A DNA stretch of 64,000 nt from assembly GCA_049997955.1 (NCBI GenBank), contig JAEBDY010000027.1, positions 1-64,000 on the forward strand, written 5' to 3'. This DNA is from Umezawaea sp049997955 (GTDB lineage: Bacteria; Actinomycetota; Actinomycetes; Mycobacteriales; Pseudonocardiaceae). This document shows positions 59,438 to 64,000 of this stretch, piece after piece. The notes beneath the pieces are model-generated. The model saw nothing but the letters and a program-made list of their open reading frames with translations. It did not search any database and was not told where the DNA came from. A program made the translations under genes and the position numbers. Each line of letters opens with the position of its first letter. The stretch's first letter is position 1.

Positions 59438-60283
59438 TCACTGACCGGTGATCAGCGCGACCGCGACGTCCTTCGTGGCCTCGTCGACCTCGGGCGGCTG
59501 GAACCCCAGCCCCATGATGTGCGCCACGAACTCCGGCTCCGGCGGCAAGCCGTACTTCCTCAGGTAGTGCGGCACCGCGCCCGCCCAGATCCACGTCCCG
59601 TCCGTGCGGAAGTTCAGCGGGACGTCCTGCTCACCCGTCGAGAACTCGTCCAGGTCCAGGTTCCGCGCGGCCAGCACGACCGGCGCGCCCTCCAGGAACG
59701 CCGTCAGCTGCTCCCGCACCCGCGGGTCCACCGGCGGCCGGTTCACGAACGGCCGCCCGTTGGGCCCCTTCCCGTCGTACACCCGTGCCGTCCGCAGGGG
59801 CACCGCCATGCCACCCGGCGGGGTGTCGACCGGAGCCTCCGCCGGAGGCATCCCGATCTTGTGCCGCCACCAGTTCGGGATCAGCACGTCAGCTCGCGGG
59901 AACGTGCGCAGCTCGTCCTGGAGGCCGATCGGCGGCGGCGCGTTGCGCCACCGCGGCTCGTCCTCGGAGTTGAAGTCGACCGTGAACGCGCTGGGCGCTT
60001 CCAGCTCGTACACGGCGGCCAGCCACGTGCCCCGTTCGGCCGAGTACATGCCGGTCCGCAACTGCCCCAGCAGCGTCACCACGTCCATCGGCGGGCGCAC
60101 GGGCTGCAACACCCCGTCGGGCCCGGCCACCGCCATGTCGACCTCGATGTGCCGCCCGGCGGCCCGGTACTCGGTCCGCACCTTCGTCCACCCCGGGGGG
60201 AGCATCGGGAGCATGGAGCGGCCGATCTGCCGAACCAGTTGCTGCTGCTCCTGCTCGGTCAGCGGTGTAGTCGGCTGGCTCAT
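59438..60283 (-). CDS. Immunity-like protein, two-domain (281 aa)
   Basis: Residues 1-140 share the pattern of the next gene (LTEQEQQQLVRQIGRSMLPM, RTGMYSAERGTWLAAVYELE, TFPRADVLIPNWWR), a YezG-like immunity-type fold. Residues about 160-281 form a second unit with FRTDGTWIWAGAVPHYLRKYG, seen often near actinobacterial polymorphic toxins. No enzymatic motif. It is the distal gene of the minus-strand set toxin, short immunity-like gene, this gene. The exact partner toxin is inferred from position only. ATG at 60283. Confidence 0.7.
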   Translation of the reverse strand: MSQPTTPLTEQEQQQLVRQIGRSMLPMLPPGWTKVRTEYRAAGRHIEVDMAVAGPDGVLQPVRPPMDVVTLLGQLRTGMYSAERGTWLAAVYELEAPSAFTVDFNSEDEPRWRNAPPPIGLQDELRTFPRADVLIPNWWRHKIGMPPAEAPVDTPPGGMAVPLRTARVYDGKGPNGRPFVNRPPVDPRVREQLTAFLEGAPVVLAARNLDLDEFSTGEQDVPLNFRTDGTWIWAGAVPHYLRKYGLPPEPEFVAHIMGLGFQPPEVDEATKDVAVALITGQ

Positions 60284-60389
60284 GCGTGGTGCACCCCTTC
60301 GAAATCCCCCCGAAACCGGTGGGCCGATCTTAACGGCCCGCTTCCGGCCGCGTCGCGCGGTTGGCCGGGTGTCCCGACCCGGTGGCGGG

Positions 60390-60845
60390 TCAGCCCGCGT
60401 CGGTCGCGGCGGCCTCGTCCAGCTTCGCGCGCAGCCAGGCCGGAACGTGCTCGTCCGACCTGGGGAAGTAGTCCTGGTCGAGCGCGAACGCCCCGGCCGT
60501 CAGCGGCGGCGTGAACTCGGGCTCCCCGTCGTAGTCGTACTCCACCTCGTAGCGGCCGGGCGGGCGGACGGTGACCAGCGCCGTGTACCAGCTCCCGCGG
60601 TCCTCCTCGTACATGCCCGCGCGCAGCTTCTTCAGCACCTTCATCACGGCCGTCGGCGTCGCCGCGGCCACCGGCCCGCCGTCCTCGGCGGTGACGAGGA
60701 AGGACGCGGTGCTGATGCCGACGGTCGACCGGAACGACAGCCGCAACTCCTGCCAGCCCGCGGGCGCCGCGGACAGCAGGATCCCGCCCACCTCCTGGAG
60801 CAGTTCCTCCTGCTCCGGCGGGGTCAACTGGACCGGGTCCGACAT
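60390..60845 (-). CDS. Immunity-like protein, single domain (151 aa)
   Basis: This 151-residue protein aligns with the first half of the downstream gene: LTPPEQEELLQEVGGILLSA, RAGMYEEDRGSWYTALVTV and YFPRSDEHVPAWLRAKL. It resembles YezG-type nuclease-toxin immunity proteins, an inference from pattern. It lies 66 bp after the nuclease toxin stop, the classical place for the cognate immunity gene. ATG 60845 is preferred to GTG 60851; AGGA lies about 8 bp upstream. Confidence 0.72.
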   Translation of the reverse strand: MSDPVQLTPPEQEELLQEVGGILLSAAPAGWQELRLSFRSTVGISTASFLVTAEDGGPVAAATPTAVMKVLKKLRAGMYEEDRGSWYTALVTVRPPGRYEVEYDYDGEPEFTPPLTAGAFALDQDYFPRSDEHVPAWLRAKLDEAAATDAG

Positions 60846-60911
60846 GACCACATCCTCATCGTCTGGGCGATCATCCGGGCGCCTTTCCGGTGCCGAGGGT
60901 ATCCCGGTCGC

Positions 60912-63900
60912 TCATCGGCGCCGTGGCGGCACGTTGTCGTAGTCGACCAAGGCCGCGGCCTGGCCGTCGATCCAGTGCTGCACGTGGATGGTCGTCGGGG
61001 TCTTCTTGCCCGGCGAGTACTCCATCTCGACCTGGACGGTCAGCGTCGGCTTCGGGTCGCGCTCGAGGACCTCGCCCCAGTGGACCTCCATCGCGCGGAA
61101 GTTGTCCGCCAGCGTGCTGCCCGCCTGGAACTGGTTGAGGTTCTCCAGCATCGGCACCATGTTGACGTACTCGCCGGGCCCGTCGAACTCGGTGCCCGCG
61201 AGGTGACCGCCGTTCCAGCCGACGTCCTCGTACAGCACGACCTCCTGCGGTGTCGGGGCCCTGCCGTGCTGCGCCTCGAACTCCGCGACCACCTGCCTGT
61301 TGTGCGCCCGGTACTCGTCGCGGCCCTCCCGGCCGACCGGGCCCTGGTCGGGGCTGCGGCGCGTGTCGTCGGACCCGGTGTGGACGAGTTCGCCCTGCAT
61401 CCTCGTCGTCCGGGACTCCGCGTCGGTGTGGAACGTGTAGACGCTGCCCGCGGTCCCCCTGACCTGGTACTCGCAGTTCGGGAACGGCTGCCTGCTGTCC
61501 GGTCGCCACTCGCCCTGCCTGCCGGACGTGGTCTCGACCCGCACGACCGCGCCGTGCTCGTCGGTGGTGAACACCCCGCGCTCGCGCCCGGCCCGGTCGG
61601 TGACCTCGTACCGCCTGTTGGGCTCCAGCGCCACGGGTTCCCCGTCCGCGTCCCGGCCGAACGCCCTGGACTTGAGCGGTGCCCGCGGGTCGTCCGCGCC
61701 GATCGTCTCGGTCCGGGGCGGCGTGGTGGCGGCACGATCCCTGGCGCCGCTCGGATCCACTCCGGACTTGTCCTTGTCCGGGGTGCCCGGCACGAAGCCG
61801 TCTTCACTCGCCCTGGTCCTGGTGCCGTCCGGGCTGTGGGTTTCCCACTGGCCGTTCGGCGGGATCCTCGGTTGGCGGTTGCCGTGCGCGTCGACGGCGG
61901 CGTCGGAGGTGAACACCCGACCCTGGCTGTCGGTCCACGCGGGCTTCGTCGGCGCCAGCACGGGCGCGTCGGTGTGCGCGGACAGGCGCCTGGCGAAGTC
62001 GTTGCTGCCCGCGTCGCAGCCGATCAGCCGGATCGGGGTCCGGCCGTCCCACCCGTTGCGGCGCAACAGGTCCCCGTACTCCTCCGGGCTGTAGGAGTGG
62101 TTGCCGATGCGCGCGCGGCCGTCCGGCGTGATGTGCACGTCGGCGGTGAAGTAGCGCGGGTCGTTCGGCACGCGGCCGGGCAGGTCGCCCATGTCGGAGT
62201 CGCCGCGGTGGTGCGAGATTCCCGCCGGGGTCGTCTCGCCGTGCCGCGCGTGCGCCTCGTCGATGTTCGGCCGCGGCTCCGGCCGGTGCCCGTCGGGGCC
62301 TCCGTGGTGCGGTGGACCGTCGGGGGTGTGGTGCGGCGCAACGGGGTGCGGGCCGCGAGGTTGCGGCGACCCCTGGTTCGGCGGGCCTTGCTGGGGTGCC
62401 CGCGGTGGCCCTTGGTTCGGCGGGCCTTGGTGGGGTGGTCGCGGTGGCCCTTGGTTCGGCGGGCCTTGGTGGGGTGGTCGCGGTGGGCCTTGGTTCGGCG
62501 GGCCCTGGTGAGGTGCGCGCGGTGAGCCCTGGTGCGGGGGCCCTTGGTGCGGTGGCCGCGCCTGGGGCGGACCCGCGTGCGGCGGACCCGCGTGCGGCGG
62601 TCGTGCCTGCGGGGGACCCGCGTGCGGCGGCGCGTTCTGCGGTCGGGGGGTGCCGTCGGGCGTGCGGGACTGCGGCACGCCGGACGCGGTGTCGCCGCGG
62701 TGGCCGGACGTGCCGGTCCAGCCGCCACCACCGGTCCGCGGCGGACCGCCCGCGCTCGGGGAACCGCCTGGCAGGCCACCACCGGGCTGGCCACCGGCGT
62801 GCGGCGTGCCACCGCCGACCGGTCCCTGCTGCTGCGGCGTGCCTGCGTCACGAGGAGCGGACTGCGGCTGGTCGACCCTGGACGGCGCGTCCGGGGTGGT
62901 CGTGGCCGACGAGTGCGTCTGGTCGACGCGCGGCGGGCTCGGCGGCGGACTGCCGCTGGGACCGGTGGACGGGCTGCCGCTCGGGCTGTGCGCCGAAGGC
63001 GCGGAGCCGGGACCGTGCACGGGAGACGGGGACGCCGGGCTCCCGGGACCGTTCGGCGAGGACGCGGAAGCCGGACCGTTGGGGCTGTGGGGGGACGGCG
63101 CGGACCCAGGACCGCCGTCCGGACCACGTCCGCCCGGCGCGGTGCTCGAAGGGGAAGACCCCGGGCTGCTGTCAGGGTTGTGCCCGCCCGGCGCGGCGCC
63201 CGTCGGAGAGGACCCCGGACTGCCATCCGGACCGCGCCCACCGGGCGCTGTGCTCGACGGTGAGGACGCCGGTCCGCCGTCCGGACCCCGCCCGCCGGGC
63301 GAGGTACCCGAGGGTGAAGTTCCAGGCCCGCCATCAGGACCGCGTCCACCCGGTGCTGGGCCGGACGGTGTGGTGTCACCGGGCGAGGACGGGGCCGTGC
63401 TCGGCGACGTCGGTGTGCTCCCGGCGGGCGACGACGGCGAACCGCCGGGTGAAGTCGTCGTGCTACCGGGAGAAGCGGGCCCGGAGTCCGGTGAGGTCGT
63501 CGACGGCGACGTGCTGTCGGGACGGGAACTCGGTGTGGTGTCGCCCGAAGGCCCTGGCGCGTCCGGACCGTCGGCACGGGATCCGGGCGGAGCGTCCACC
63601 CCGTCGCGCCCGAGCCTCCGCACGAATCCGGGGTCGTCCATCCTCGTCGCGAGCACGTCCAGCCCGGTCGCCTTGCCCGCGAGCTTCCCCAGCACCTCCA
63701 TGATCTTCTCGAAGATCTCGACGAGCTTCTTCAGCATCGGCGAGACCTTCTTGATGGTGTCCAGCAGCTTCTGGACGAGCTTCGCGATCCGCGTCGCCCA
63801 CTTCGCGATCGCGGTGACCGCCTGCGCGACGATCACCGGCGTCCCGAACCCCAGCGTGAACACGGCCTCCAGCACCCACGTGATCAACTTCGCCACGAGG

Positions 63901-64000
63901 TCGGCGATCAGGTCCCGCACCATCTCCCGCACGAACGCCACGACCATGCCCATGACGCCGACGACCGTGCCCACGGACCCGGCGGCGCTGGCCGCACCGG
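60912..64000 (-). CDS. Polymorphic toxin with C-terminal nuclease (5' end beyond window)
   Basis: At least 1020 residues; the frame stays open past the right edge, so the N-terminus (probably a WXG/ESX-type export domain) is missing. Visible order: amphipathic and hydrophobic helices (MVRDLIADLVAKLITWVLEA), a very long Pro/Ser/Gly-rich repeat region (about residues 130-570) and a middle domain with RYFTADVHITPDGRARIG and RLIGCDAGSNDFARRL, resembling DUF4347/C80 caspase-like folds. The C-terminal Endonuclease_NS_2-type nuclease has GWNGGHLAGTEFDGPGEYVN, then MVPMLENLNQF, with catalytic His in GGHLAG. Likely a type VII-secreted interbacterial DNA/RNA nuclease. Two immunity-like genes follow. 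Confidence 0.85.
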   Translation of the reverse strand, partial: GAASAAGSVGTVVGVMGMVVAFVREMVRDLIADLVAKLITWVLEAVFTLGFGTPVIVAQAVTAIAKWATRIAKLVQKLLDTIKKVSPMLKKLVEIFEKIMEVLGKLAGKATGLDVLATRMDDPGFVRRLGRDGVDAPPGSRADGPDAPGPSGDTTPSSRPDSTSPSTTSPDSGPASPGSTTTSPGGSPSSPAGSTPTSPSTAPSSPGDTTPSGPAPGGRGPDGGPGTSPSGTSPGGRGPDGGPASSPSSTAPGGRGPDGSPGSSPTGAAPGGHNPDSSPGSSPSSTAPGGRGPDGGPGSAPSPHSPNGPASASSPNGPGSPASPSPVHGPGSAPSAHSPSGSPSTGPSGSPPPSPPRVDQTHSSATTTPDAPSRVDQPQSAPRDAGTPQQQGPVGGGTPHAGGQPGGGLPGGSPSAGGPPRTGGGGWTGTSGHRGDTASGVPQSRTPDGTPRPQNAPPHAGPPQARPPHAGPPHAGPPQARPPHQGPPHQGSPRAPHQGPPNQGPPRPPHQGPPNQGPPRPPHQGPPNQGPPRAPQQGPPNQGSPQPRGPHPVAPHHTPDGPPHHGGPDGHRPEPRPNIDEAHARHGETTPAGISHHRGDSDMGDLPGRVPNDPRYFTADVHITPDGRARIGNHSYSPEEYGDLLRRNGWDGRTPIRLIGCDAGSNDFARRLSAHTDAPVLAPTKPAWTDSQGRVFTSDAAVDAHGNRQPRIPPNGQWETHSPDGTRTRASEDGFVPGTPDKDKSGVDPSGARDRAATTPPRTETIGADDPRAPLKSRAFGRDADGEPVALEPNRRYEVTDRAGRERGVFTTDEHGAVVRVETTSGRQGEWRPDSRQPFPNCEYQVRGTAGSVYTFHTDAESRTTRMQGELVHTGSDDTRRSPDQGPVGREGRDEYRAHNRQVVAEFEAQHGRAPTPQEVVLYEDVGWNGGHLAGTEFDGPGEYVNMVPMLENLNQFQAGSTLADNFRAMEVHWGEVLERDPKPTLTVQVEMEYSPGKKTPTTIHVQHWIDGQAAALVDYDNVPPRRR

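Noticed and set aside
1..64000. tRNA, rRNA or tmRNA genes
   Set aside because: No T-loop GGTTCGA-type context with matching acceptor arms, and no rRNA segments, were seen by eye; a tRNAscan run would be decisive.

Overview
The window is high-GC actinobacterial chromosome. Dense genes with 1-4 bp stop/start overlaps, many GTG starts, leaderless-looking starts and a mycobacterial-like gene order (pdtaR, polA, rpsA, coaE, DUF402, uvrB) place it in the Mycobacteriales/Pseudonocardiales. A Saccharothrix/Lentzea/Actinosynnema-like organism is my best guess, but it is inferred from gene content only.
Layout. 1-113: tail of an IS5-type transposase. 122-4971 (minus): catabolic operon of aldehyde dehydrogenase, FAD amine oxidase, Glu/Leu-type dehydrogenase and class III CoA-transferase. 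5169-7269 (minus): DinB protein and a TPP enzyme. 7440-9413 (plus): SAM-type riboswitch candidate, an unknown gene, and pdtaR. 9417-11321: secreted FN3 protein. 11678-17212: complete branched-chain amino-acid ABC operon. 17319-25218: membrane protein, thioesterase, polA, HxlR/GNAT pair, nucleoside hydrolase and small P-loop/Rossmann genes. 25322-29121: TetR/YhgE/degenerate-ABC operon with a perfect operator. 29196-32730: GNAT, methyltransferase, rpsA. 33540-40065: lipoprotein, coaE-GrpB fusion, two DUF402 paralogues, a Cys-rich DUF5685 protein, uvrB. 40645-44394: vWA, PP2C and kinase-HhH triad (TerY-P-like). 44428-49195: two VOC proteins, an ABC permease and a hydrolase-ABC fusion. 49375-50522: manganese riboswitch and TerC. 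50591-54468: amidohydrolase, S9 peptidase, GNAT. 55181-56451: RES/Xre-type toxin-antitoxin. 56660-59421: two lipid-linked mannosyltransferases. 59438-64000: polymorphic nuclease toxin (running off the right edge) with two related immunity-like genes.
Most novel signal: four dispersed copies (about 5.1, 21.4, 33.3 and 54.7 kb) of a hairpin element. It has an invariant inner stem and 9-nt loop and a conserved flanking block, but its outer stem arms differ completely between copies while staying complementary within each copy. Two copies have perfect 24-bp stems. Other structures not explained by genes are a 117-bp nested inverted repeat at 54982-55098, two exact 96-bp tandem repeats near 33.0 kb, and several operator-like palindromes.
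No rRNA, tRNA or CRISPR array was seen.
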